A stretch of DNA of 64,000 nucleotides from JACMLD01 sp963705285. GTDB lineage: Bacteria; Bacteroidota; Bacteroidia; Chitinophagales; Chitinophagaceae. Below the pieces are notes generated by a model, which was given only the letters and a program-made list of their open reading frames with translations, had not been told where the DNA came from and did not search any database. Made by a program: the position numbers and the translations under genes. The stretch covers positions 2,790,001 to 2,854,000 of the forward strand of contig OY970066.1 of assembly GCA_963705285.1 (NCBI GenBank). Reading direction: 5' to 3'. Of this stretch, positions 17,560 through 26,071 are shown piece by piece (position 1 is the stretch's first letter; each line of letters begins with the position of its first letter).

Positions 17560-18888
17560 ATGAAAACCCTGCGTATTTGCGTTTTAATATTATTGACATC
17601 GTTGCCGGGTACGCTGTCTGCCGCTGATGGCAAATGGAAGCAACTGGCCAACAACCCTGATTTTTTGCACCGTGCCATTAAGCAGGTAACAGATGTAATT
17701 GTGCATGATGTGTATTCGCCGCCGGTAGCCAGCCGCACCTATGCGTACGTTTCCATTGCAGCTTATGAAGCGGCCAGGTATGATCAGAGCAGCTATCCTT
17801 CGCTGGCAGGTCGGCTCAATCAACTCACGGCATTTGATGCACCTAAACCGGGTCAGCAATACAGTTATTCGCTGGCCGCTGTAAATGCATTGCTGCTTAC
17901 AGGAAAAACCATGGTGATATCTGATGATTTGATTGAAAGTTTTCGCCTGAAAATATTGCAGGAGTTTTTGTCCACCGGCATGCCACAGGACGTATTTGAT
18001 AACTCGGTGGCATTTGGAAAACAAACGGCTGATCATGTGCTTGCTTGGGCAGCAAAAGATAACTACAAACAAACACGCGCCTTTCCAAAATATACCGTAA
18101 CGGATGATAACGAAAGCTGGAAGCCTACTCCGCCGGCATATATGAAAGCAGTGGAACCATACTGGAACAGGATAAGAACTTTTGCCATTGATTCTGCTAC
18201 CCAGTTTCAACCATTGCAGCCCACCGTTTTTTCTGCTGATACGGCCAGTGCGTTTTACAAAGAAGCGGTGGAAGTACAGCAAATTGGTTTGCACCTTACA
18301 CCCGAACAAACCGCCATAGCCAATTTCTGGGATTGCAATCCTTTCAGGATGAATATTAACGGGCATGTGATGTTTGCTACAAAAAAAATATCGCCCGGGG
18401 GGCACTGGATAAATATAACGCGCCTTGCCTGCCGGCAAACAAAAGCCAATTTGGCGCGCTCTGCGGAAGCGTATGCGTGGTTATCTGTAACGCTGGTGGA
18501 TGCGTTTATCAGTTGCTGGGACGAAAAATACCGCAGCCGCGTCATCAGACCCGAAACGTATATTAACCGGTACATCAGCCAGAGCTGGGTGCCCTTGCTG
18601 CAAACCCCGCCTTTTCCGGAATATACCAGCGGGCACAGCGTGGTATCGGCCGCTTCTTCGGTTATCCTTACCCGTTTGTTTGGCGAAAAATTTTCGTATA
18701 CAGATTCAACGGAGGTGGAGTTCGACATCCCGGTACGTCAATTTACATCTTTTAGCCAGGCAGCCGCGGAAGCCGCCATCAGCCGTTTGTACGGCGGCAT
18801 TCATTACATGCCCTCCATACAAAATGGTATGCTGGAAGGAGAAGCCATCGGAAAATTTATTTCAGCCAAAATGAGACGGAGAAAATGA
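17560..18888 (+). CDS. Vanadium-dependent haloperoxidase / PAP2-like phosphatase family
   Basis: The protein has 442 residues and a signal peptide ending near LSAADG. The C-terminal half carries the vanadate/phosphate-binding triad of the family: KYRSRVIRPETY, then PEYTSGHSVVSA (His359) and a late GGIHYMPSIQ (His415). It is probably periplasmic. By family it either oxidises halides with hydrogen peroxide or acts as an acid phosphatase; the sequence alone does not decide between these. It is followed by sugar-acid genes, but the gap of about 180 bp makes an operon uncertain. Confidence 0.88.
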   Translation: MKTLRICVLILLTSLPGTLSAADGKWKQLANNPDFLHRAIKQVTDVIVHDVYSPPVASRTYAYVSIAAYEAARYDQSSYPSLAGRLNQLTAFDAPKPGQQYSYSLAAVNALLLTGKTMVISDDLIESFRLKILQEFLSTGMPQDVFDNSVAFGKQTADHVLAWAAKDNYKQTRAFPKYTVTDDNESWKPTPPAYMKAVEPYWNRIRTFAIDSATQFQPLQPTVFSADTASAFYKEAVEVQQIGLHLTPEQTAIANFWDCNPFRMNINGHVMFATKKISPGGHWINITRLACRQTKANLARSAEAYAWLSVTLVDAFISCWDEKYRSRVIRPETYINRYISQSWVPLLQTPPFPEYTSGHSVVSAASSVILTRLFGEKFSYTDSTEVEFDIPVRQFTSFSQAAAEAAISRLYGGIHYMPSIQNGMLEGEAIGKFISAKMRRRK

Positions 18889-19065
18889 TATGAACGCGCC
18901 GGGCACACTGGCAAAAAACACGCTAGTCCTCTGCAGCAGTGTTCTATCTATAAACAACACCCCCGGTTTTACCTTGCTGCAAGGTGTAAAAAGAATGCAC
19001 ACGGCCTGCTATTGAATACAGTAAATCAGTATCTTACTGCCCTTTACAGATATCTGACAACAGCC

Positions 19066-19686
19066 ATGACAATAGCAGGTCTTCTTACACAACATACCAT
19101 TGTAGCCATCATTCGCGGTGTACAACCAGCGGATACACCCGCTATTGTTGAAGCGTTGCATAACGGAGGCATTTACGCGGTAGAGGTTACACTCAATTCA
19201 GACAACGCACTGAAAGTTATTGAGAAGTTGGCGGCAAATGCGCCTGGCAACATGCTCATTGGTGCAGGTACAGTCTTGAATGCAGCTGCTGCTCTGGCTG
19301 CCATAGATGCGGGGGCGCAGTTTATTATATCCCCATCTTTTGATACAGAAACCATTAGTGTTACAAAAGCCCGTGGTGCGGTGAGCATCCCCGGTGCTTA
19401 TACTGCCACAGAGATTGTGCAGGCGCATGCAGCAGGCGCAGACATAGTGAAAGTTTTTCCTGCGCAAAGTCCGCAATACATAAAAGATCTCAGGGCACCA
19501 TTGTCTCATATACCTATGATGCCTACGGGCGGCGTAAATATTTCCAATATTGCCGACTTCCGCAATGCCGGCGCTGTAGCTTTTGGTATAGGCAGCGCAT
19601 TGGTAGATAATAAGCAACAGGTAACGGCAGCCTACCTGCAATCACTTACAGAAAAGGCAAGGGCATTTGTAAAGGCGGTTAGCTGA
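19066..19686 (+). CDS. KDPG/KHG-type (or KDPGal) aldolase
   Basis: The frame opens at a TTG at 19012, but the ATG at 19066 gives 206 residues, the normal length for the family, so I use that. The class I aldolase core is clear: Glu40 in YAVEVTLNS and the Schiff-base Lys129 in ADIVKVFPA, with the phosphate-binding MPTGGV and FGIGSALV loops. The enzyme cleaves 2-keto-3-deoxy-6-phospho sugar acids to pyruvate and glyceraldehyde 3-phosphate. The kinase for 2-keto-3-deoxygalactonate follows after 123 bp, so the galactonate version (DgoA-like) may be the real substrate; members are often bifunctional. Confidence 0.93.
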   Translation: MTIAGLLTQHTIVAIIRGVQPADTPAIVEALHNGGIYAVEVTLNSDNALKVIEKLAANAPGNMLIGAGTVLNAAAALAAIDAGAQFIISPSFDTETISVTKARGAVSIPGAYTATEIVQAHAAGADIVKVFPAQSPQYIKDLRAPLSHIPMMPTGGVNISNIADFRNAGAVAFGIGSALVDNKQQVTAAYLQSLTEKARAFVKAVS

Positions 19687-19809
19687 TAGCAGTAGCGGCT
19701 AGCTATGATGGTTGCATGCCCGGTTACACACAAAAATCAGTACATCGGTTATTGATCTCAGTTATAAATTAAAGACAGTATATGAATCATTGCATAACAC
19801 CTTCTTTGC

Positions 19810-20775
19810 ATGAATAAAAGCTTTTTAAGCTGCGATTGGGGTACCTCGTCTTTCCGGCTAAGGTTGATTGATGTTGATTCAGGAATAGCGCTGGCAGAAT
19901 CTGTTTCTGATGAAGGTATTGGTTGGGCCAACGAAACATTTGTGCAACAAGAAAACTTAACACACCAGCGGGTACCATACTATTATTCCATTATAGACCG
20001 GCATATACAAAAACTACAAACGCAGGTAAAAGGCATTGAACAAGATACGCCTGTTATTATTTCCGGTATGGCGTCTTCTAATATTGGTATTGTGGAACTC
20101 CCATATACCATGCTGCCTTTTTCTACCGGGGGCGAAGATATTGGTGTAAAACGCCTTGGTAAAAAATATTCTCTTAGCCATGATCTGAATATTATTTCTG
20201 GTGCGCGTACGGCCAACGATGTTATGAGAGGAGAGGAGACCCAACTGATAGGATGTGCCAATGGGCATAGGCAGGCGAAGGAGCTGTTCATTTTTCCCGG
20301 TACACATTCCAAACATATCACCACCCTGGGCGGCAAGGCCACGGATCTGAAAACGTATATGACCGGCGAGCTATTCAGTCTCTTATCTGCCAACAGTCTG
20401 TTGGCAGACCGTATTGAACACACAAACGGAATCTACAGCGATGATAACGACAGCGCTTTTGAAGAAGGTGTAAAAAGCGGGCAGCATGAGAACTTATCGC
20501 ATGCGCTTTTTATTGTGCGCACCAATCATTTGCTGAAACGCTTTTCAAAGACATCCAATTATCACTTTTTAAGCGGCGTACTGATAGGCGCCGAATTGGG
20601 CGACCTGGTAAAAATGGATACGGGCGACATTACCATTGCAGGTGAAGAAAAGCTGATGGCACCTTATGTAAAGGCCTGCAACGTTCTTGGTGTGCGTGCT
20701 GCCGTTAACACCATTGATGCGGCTACTGCTACTATACAGGGCCAGTTGGTCATTTACCGGCGTTTGTACGCATAA
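19810..20775 (+). CDS. dgoK: 2-dehydro-3-deoxygalactonokinase
   Basis: The protein has 321 residues, the usual length of the DGOK family. It starts with the ASKHA-type phosphate loop CDWGTSSFRLRL and has GTHSKHI and FSLLSANSLL further on, both typical of the family. It phosphorylates 2-keto-3-deoxygalactonate at C6 in the cytoplasm, making the substrate of the aldolase gene just upstream. The two enzymes form the last steps of the DeLey-Doudoroff route for D-galactose or galactonate. A dehydratase and dehydrogenase for the earlier steps are not in this window. Confidence 0.9.
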   Translation: MNKSFLSCDWGTSSFRLRLIDVDSGIALAESVSDEGIGWANETFVQQENLTHQRVPYYYSIIDRHIQKLQTQVKGIEQDTPVIISGMASSNIGIVELPYTMLPFSTGGEDIGVKRLGKKYSLSHDLNIISGARTANDVMRGEETQLIGCANGHRQAKELFIFPGTHSKHITTLGGKATDLKTYMTGELFSLLSANSLLADRIEHTNGIYSDDNDSAFEEGVKSGQHENLSHALFIVRTNHLLKRFSKTSNYHFLSGVLIGAELGDLVKMDTGDITIAGEEKLMAPYVKACNVLGVRAAVNTIDAATATIQGQLVIYRRLYA

Positions 20776-20781
20776 CGCGTT

Positions 20782-21774
20782 TTATTTGCGCATTTTAACC
20801 CGCAGCACATACATATCAGCTGTTATATAGAGTGTTTTTTCATCGGTCGATAAGGCGCAATTGGAAGTAAGTCCTTCAAATTTTATCTTACCCAGCAGTT
20901 TACCGGTTTTATTAAATATCCATACACCACCGGGGCCGGTGGCATATACATTGCCTTTGCGATCAATCTTCAACCCATCTGGCATCCCTTCTTCTTTTTT
21001 AGCGGCCTCACTGGCGTCGAAGAATATTCTCGGGTTCACCAATTTATCGCCGGCAGAAAAATCAAATGCATACCAATATGGTTTCAACGGATCTGAATTG
21101 GCGATAAGCATTGTTTTTTGATCGGGTGTTATGGCAATGCCATTGGGTCGCGTAATGGAATCAGTCAATAAAATAGTCTCGCCGGTTTTCTTTATTTTAT
21201 AAACGCCCTGGAAGGAAAGTTCCTTCAACGGATCGTCCATGTTTTTTTCGAGGCCGTAAGGTGGGTCTGTAAAAAAAAGATCGCCATTGTTGTTATAAAC
21301 GAGGTCATTCGGGCTGTTGAATTTTTTTCCTTTGTAATTATCGGTGATGGTGGCAAAAACCGGTTTGGGATTTGCGAGGTCTGCATTCATTACAGCAATG
21401 CGCCGGTCTCCATGCTGGCAAATAGCCAATTGACCCGTTTTACTTAAGGTAAGTCCGTTGGAACCAATTTCTCCCCCGCGCGTAACAGTGCCGGTGTAAC
21501 CAGAAGGCGTTAAGTAAACGGTGGCACCTTTTTTTTCAGTCCATTGGTAAATGATATTTTTCGGAACATCTGAAAACAATAACAGCTGCTCTTTTTCCAC
21601 CCATTGCGGGCCTTCGCTCCAATCGTAGCCAGACGCAATGATTTCAACCGTGGCGTTAGCATCAATGATGGCATCCAGTGCGGGATCTATTTTTTCAATA
21701 TGGCCCTTTTTCTCCTGGGCATTGGTGCCGGCAGCCAGTAACAGCGTCATGAACAATAAGGTTGGTTTAAGCAT
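20782..21774 (-). CDS. SMP-30/gluconolactonase-type lactonase, exported
   Basis: The start at ATG 21774 (MLKPTLLFMTLLLAAGTNAQ) leaves a clean signal peptide; a TTG twelve codons upstream would mask it. The product has 330 residues. The six-bladed propeller signatures are SEGPQWVE, FNSPNDLVYN, RPNGIAIT and MPDGLKIDRKG, whose Glu, Asn and Asp are the metal ligands of the SMP-30 fold. It probably opens sugar lactones such as galactono- or gluconolactone in the periplasm. It is convergent with the kinase, 6 bp apart, and fits the same sugar-acid pathway. Confidence 0.9.
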   Translation of the reverse strand: MLKPTLLFMTLLLAAGTNAQEKKGHIEKIDPALDAIIDANATVEIIASGYDWSEGPQWVEKEQLLLFSDVPKNIIYQWTEKKGATVYLTPSGYTGTVTRGGEIGSNGLTLSKTGQLAICQHGDRRIAVMNADLANPKPVFATITDNYKGKKFNSPNDLVYNNNGDLFFTDPPYGLEKNMDDPLKELSFQGVYKIKKTGETILLTDSITRPNGIAITPDQKTMLIANSDPLKPYWYAFDFSAGDKLVNPRIFFDASEAAKKEEGMPDGLKIDRKGNVYATGPGGVWIFNKTGKLLGKIKFEGLTSNCALSTDEKTLYITADMYVLRVKMRK

Positions 21775-21842
21775 ATAAAAATTGTTAATTGTTACCTGCG
21801 CATTTCGCAATGACTCCGCTCAGGGGGTACACGCCCGTACTC

Positions 21843-21877
21843 AAAACTTAAAACTTAGAACTTAGAACTTAAAACTT
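21843..21877. repeat. Heptanucleotide tandem array (A[AG]AACTT) x5
   Basis: Five 7-bp units read AAAACTT, AAAACTT, AGAACTT, AGAACTT, AAAACTT. On the coding strand of the REC-AraC gene this is a TAAGTTY array whose first TAA is the gene's stop codon (21876-21878). It belongs to the same heptamer family as the arrays at 34066, 37490, 60788 and 60907. Confidence 0.85.
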
Positions 21878-22649
21878 AACTCGCCCTTTCCGCCTGTTTC
21901 ATGTGCATATACTCGGTAGGTGTCATTTTAAATTGTTTCAGAAAATTACGCGAAAAATTGCTTTGCGAGCTGAAACCCGCCATATAAGATATCTCGTAAA
22001 TTTTATTATCGCCATCTGCCAGCAATGCCGCCGCTTTTTTAAGGCGGGTAATATTAATGAGTTCTACAGGGGTAAGATTAGATATGGCTTTGATTTTCCG
22101 GTATAAAGTGATGCGGCTCATGTTCATGAACCTGGCCATTTTTTCCACATCAAGGTCGGTGTCTTCCATGTTTTTGCAGATAGTTTCGTTGAGCGTCTCC
22201 AAAAAACGTTCGTCCGCTTTAGAATGCGCCATACTTTTAATATGCACCAGCGGTGAACTGGCAAAGTAATCGCGTACCATATTGCGATTCGCAAGCAAGC
22301 TGGCAATCTGGGCCAGCAGGTGTTCTTTTGAAAACGGTTTTTCTATATAGGCGTCTGCGCCAATCTCAAGGCCTTCAATTTTGGACTGGATGGTATTGCG
22401 CGCGGTGAGCAGTATAACGGGTATGTGTGAGTGATGTACATCGGATTTTATTTTTTTGCAAAGCTCAAAGCCGTCTATATCAGGCATCATTACATCGCTG
22501 ATAACCAGTTGTACGGGTTCGGCATCTAATATTTGCAGCGCTTCTGTGGCGCCCGGCGCTTTGAATACTGAATATTTTGTTTGCAGTATCCGTTCCAGGA
22601 AATCAACTATTTCTTCTTCATCGTCTACGAGTAATATAACCGGTAGCAT
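21876..22649 (-). CDS. Response regulator with AraC-type DNA-binding domain (split HTCS output)
   Basis: The protein has 257 residues. The receiver domain covers about 1-120, with LLVDDEEE, phospho-acceptor Asp52 (VISDVMMPDIDG), LLTARN and the conserved Lys in YIEKPFS. An AraC helix-turn-helix domain fills 155-250 (VEKMARFMNMSRITLYRKIK, FSSQSNFSRNFLKQF). It starts 11 bp after the stop of the propeller kinase. In most Bacteroidota polysaccharide loci these domains are the C-terminal end of one hybrid protein; here they are a separate gene. It probably controls the divergent SusC/SusD operon. Confidence 0.95.
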   Translation of the reverse strand: MLPVILLVDDEEEIVDFLERILQTKYSVFKAPGATEALQILDAEPVQLVISDVMMPDIDGFELCKKIKSDVHHSHIPVILLTARNTIQSKIEGLEIGADAYIEKPFSKEHLLAQIASLLANRNMVRDYFASSPLVHIKSMAHSKADERFLETLNETICKNMEDTDLDVEKMARFMNMSRITLYRKIKAISNLTPVELINITRLKKAAALLADGDNKIYEISYMAGFSSQSNFSRNFLKQFKMTPTEYMHMKQAERAS

Positions 22650-22660
22650 AGGCAGCTGTT

Positions 22661-25600
22661 TTATTTGGTGTTGGTTAATATTGTTTTTCTTTTTTGTTTG
22701 CCGGGTAATTGTTCCGGCGGGCGCAGCGGCAGTTCAAGTATAAATGTATTCAATCCGTCTTTTGATTCTTTAAGCCAGAGGTGGCCATTGTGCAATTCTG
22801 CCAGCGAGCGCGCCAATGCCAGGCCAATACCCGTACCTTTTTGTTTAATGGTTGCTTTAAGTCTGAAAAACGGCTCAAAAATTTTTTCTTTCATATCGGC
22901 AGGAATCTGGTAGCCATCATTGCTGATCTCCAGTGTCAAAAATGAACTCTCTTTTGTAACCGGCCTTAGGCAAATGTTTACCCTGCCCGCAGCATATTTT
23001 ACTGCATTGCCAAACAGGTTGCTGAAGATTTTGTGCAGCGCTTCCTCATCGGCCATGGCAAATACTGCGTCACGTGGCAGCTCTGTATGATACACCAGGT
23101 TTTTTTTCTTGGCCAGCGGTATAAAATTGAGCCATTCTTCCTGCAGCACTTCCGTAATATTTACCTGGTTCAGATCTATGCTGAACCCTTTTTTTTCTGT
23201 TTGCCTGAAATCGAGAATTTGGGTAATCAGCGCTACCAGTCTGCTGGTGTTTCGTTCCATGGTAATCACATCTTCCTTTATTTCTGGCAGCTCATCAATT
23301 TTTTCATGCAGGTTTTCAACCGGGCCTTTTATTAATGTAAGCGGTGTTCTTATTTCATGCGCCACAATGGTGAAAAAATTAATTTTTGCCTCGTAGATTT
23401 CTTTTTCTTTTTTGTCTTCCAGCCGGTTATGCCAGGTACGGATAAGATAATAACACAGCGCTGTAAATGCGGCCAAATACAGCAACCATGCATATACGGT
23501 AGCCCAGAACGGTGGCGTTATTTTAATAACCAGTTCTTTGGAATTGATGGCAGACTGGCCGTTGGCCGATACTTTCAGTTTAAATGTATAGGTGCCAGGT
23601 GACAAATTAGTGATGTATACTTTGCGGTTCGATTTCAATTGCGTCCACTCATTATCCAGCCCCTCCATGAAGTAACTGTATTGCGTCATCTCCGGCGAAA
23701 CAAAACTCAGTGCGGCAAAATCTATACTGAAAGACGCGTGGTCGTAAGGGAGCGTTATTTTATCTGTACAGATCACAGACTGTTTTAAAAAAGAACTGTC
23801 TTTATCAATGGCCAGCTCCTTATTGTGCACCTGCAAACCGGTAATAAATACCGGCGGGAAAAAATGACTTTGTACAAAATTGCCCGGGTTAAAACTGATC
23901 ATCCCTTTAACGCTTCCAAAATACAAGGTACCAGCTGTGTCTTTGTAGCCAGAGTGATAGTTGAATTGGTCATTCAACAAACCATTTGCCTTCGTGTATA
24001 CTTTTACTGTTTCAAAAATAGGGTTGAACTGTACCAGGCCTTTGGAAGTAGTGATCCATAAATTTTTTTGATTGTCTTCAAGCGTTTTAAATATAAAATT
24101 GCCGGGCAGGCCGTTTTTAACCGTGTAAGCAGTAAAGGTTGTACGAGTGCCGTCCAGCTTGCACAACCCACCGCCTTCGGTAGAAAACCATAAATTGTAA
24201 TTGCTGTCTTCATATACAGCGTTGATATCATTATTGGTGATGCTGTTTTTATTATTGGGTATGTTTCGTAGCTGCCCCGTTTGTTGGGTGGCAGGGTTAT
24301 ACCAGAAGCCGCCATTGCCATGTGTGGTTACCCACAATACATGATTGTGATCTTCTATGATTGAAGTAACAAACAAATGCGTAGGTATCCCGGCGGGTTG
24401 TTCAAAATTACCGCCGGCCTGGTTGAATTTGTAAACACCATTGCCACTGCCCACGTAAATGTCACCGGTATGTGTTTTCAACATGCAAAGCGTGAAATTG
24501 CTCTTCATATCATTTTTACCCGGGCCCGCCGCAAAACGTTTTTTTACTTTCCCTGTCCTGATATCCATGATATCAAGCCCGTGTTCAAACGTGCCAATCC
24601 ATAGGTCATCGCCGTTTACCAACAGCCCGTGTATATTGCTGTACGCAATACTGCTGCTGCCACCCGGTTCAAAATGGGTAATGGCGCCGGTTGCCTTGTT
24701 CATTTTATTGAGACCGGCATCTTCTGTACCAATCCAGAGGTTGCCATAACCATCTTCGCATATTTCCCGTACTGCACTGCCACTGATAGAGCCGCCGGTA
24801 TTGTCTGGAAAATATTTTTTAAAGGTGGCGTATTGTTTGGGATAATAATTAAGTCCGCCAAAATAAGTGCCTGCCCATACACTGCCTTCCCTGTCTCTAA
24901 AAAGGCTATAGACGGCATTGTCTGAAAGCGAATAGGGATCCAAAAACTTTTTCTTCAGGTTGGTGAATTCCCCTGTGTTGGTTTGCAATATAAATATGCC
25001 CGACTCTGTGGCAAACCAGTACTCCTGGTTGCCATTTTCTAAAATATCGCGTACAAAAATGGTTGTCTTGTCGGGGTTATAAGTAAGAATATCGCGGTAA
25101 TCGCCAGTGGCAGGGTCAAATTGTTTGATCCCTTGGCTGGTGGTGCCAATATATACTGTACCGTTGGAGCCAGCATGTATTTTCTGTATCCAGAAAGAAG
25201 CCGGGCGTGTGGAATGCGCAAATAAGTTGTAGGGTTTAAAGGTTGCGGAAGCGGCATCAAATTTTTGGAGATATCCATTGTCTGTAGCAAACCACATAGT
25301 GCCGTCATTTGTTTTGCACATGGATGTTGCGTGAAAAAAATCACTGGCATCAAACTGTTGTAGTTGTTTCGTGGCAGCATCGTAGTAACAAACGTTTTGT
25401 TTTGATAAAAACCACAGTCTTCCTTTATTGTCTTCGGTTATTTCGGCAACATCTGTTATGCCGGGCGTGGTGGCGCTGAAGCGGACCAGTCGTTCATTGG
25501 GCCTGTCGAACCAATACAAACCTTTCTGAGATCCTATCCAAAGTGTGCCTTTACTGTCAACAAACAACGAAAAAATAAAATCCGGGTACAACGGCGTTTC

Positions 25601-25840
25601 TGCCTCATCGGTGGCAAAGAGTTTGAAATGATAGCCGTCGAACCTGTTCAAACCTTCTTTGGTACCAAACCACATAAAGCCGTCATTATCCTGCACGCTG
25701 CAAAAAACGGTACTGTTGGAAAGACCGTTCTCTACCTGGTAATGCCTGAAATAGTACGGTTGCGCATTTGCTTTGTAAATGCAAACCGGCAGTACACAGG
25801 CAAGTAATACTAGCAATCGTATGTAAGCGGTCCGATTCAA
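22661..25840 (-). CDS. Two-component propeller sensor histidine kinase (HTCS-like, without fused REC-AraC)
   Basis: The protein has 1059 residues. The frame has no ATG near the 5' end, and TTG at 25838-25840 gives a good signal peptide (RLLVLLACVLPVCIY, cleavage at ANAQ). Some fourteen two-component-propeller repeats fill about 25-690 (for example DGFMWFGTKEGLNRFDG and GNLWIGTEDAGLNKM). They are followed by a Y_Y_Y domain (YSYFMEGLDNEW), one membrane helix near 777-803, a HisKA H-box with His828 (VAHEIRTPLTLIKGP) and an HATPase domain. The periplasmic propellers sense oligosaccharide. Its partner regulator is encoded 11 bp downstream. Confidence 0.95.
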   Translation of the reverse strand: MNRTAYIRLLVLLACVLPVCIYKANAQPYYFRHYQVENGLSNSTVFCSVQDNDGFMWFGTKEGLNRFDGYHFKLFATDEAETPLYPDFIFSLFVDSKGTLWIGSQKGLYWFDRPNERLVRFSATTPGITDVAEITEDNKGRLWFLSKQNVCYYDAATKQLQQFDASDFFHATSMCKTNDGTMWFATDNGYLQKFDAASATFKPYNLFAHSTRPASFWIQKIHAGSNGTVYIGTTSQGIKQFDPATGDYRDILTYNPDKTTIFVRDILENGNQEYWFATESGIFILQTNTGEFTNLKKKFLDPYSLSDNAVYSLFRDREGSVWAGTYFGGLNYYPKQYATFKKYFPDNTGGSISGSAVREICEDGYGNLWIGTEDAGLNKMNKATGAITHFEPGGSSSIAYSNIHGLLVNGDDLWIGTFEHGLDIMDIRTGKVKKRFAAGPGKNDMKSNFTLCMLKTHTGDIYVGSGNGVYKFNQAGGNFEQPAGIPTHLFVTSIIEDHNHVLWVTTHGNGGFWYNPATQQTGQLRNIPNNKNSITNNDINAVYEDSNYNLWFSTEGGGLCKLDGTRTTFTAYTVKNGLPGNFIFKTLEDNQKNLWITTSKGLVQFNPIFETVKVYTKANGLLNDQFNYHSGYKDTAGTLYFGSVKGMISFNPGNFVQSHFFPPVFITGLQVHNKELAIDKDSSFLKQSVICTDKITLPYDHASFSIDFAALSFVSPEMTQYSYFMEGLDNEWTQLKSNRKVYITNLSPGTYTFKLKVSANGQSAINSKELVIKITPPFWATVYAWLLYLAAFTALCYYLIRTWHNRLEDKKEKEIYEAKINFFTIVAHEIRTPLTLIKGPVENLHEKIDELPEIKEDVITMERNTSRLVALITQILDFRQTEKKGFSIDLNQVNITEVLQEEWLNFIPLAKKKNLVYHTELPRDAVFAMADEEALHKIFSNLFGNAVKYAAGRVNICLRPVTKESSFLTLEISNDGYQIPADMKEKIFEPFFRLKATIKQKGTGIGLALARSLAELHNGHLWLKESKDGLNTFILELPLRPPEQLPGKQKRKTILTNTK

Positions 25841-25893
25841 CTTACTATGAAATGTTTTTTATTATGGAGATACAGCGAGCAGTAAACATCTTT

Positions 25894-25909
25894 ATGTAAA
25901 AAATTACAT
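25894..25909. promoter_or_regulatory. Palindrome ATGTAA-AAAA-TTACAT between sensor kinase and susC
   Basis: A perfect 6-bp inverted repeat with a 4-bp spacer lies in the 231-bp divergent region. A further ATGTAA half-site occurs at 25925-25930 inside AATGTAACATT. The position suits an operator for the REC-AraC protein or an autoregulatory site. The function is inferred from location and symmetry only. Confidence 0.4.
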
Positions 25910-26071
25910 TGAGAAAACGCAAAAATGTAACATTTTGAAAAAATTATGATACGCACAGAATTAGCCGATCCATAATTTATAAGTTCCTTCACATCACGAT
26001 TTAAAAGTAATCATTATCCTTTAAATCATGCAAACGATTACATTTATTCTTAACTAACAACTGATTGCTGT

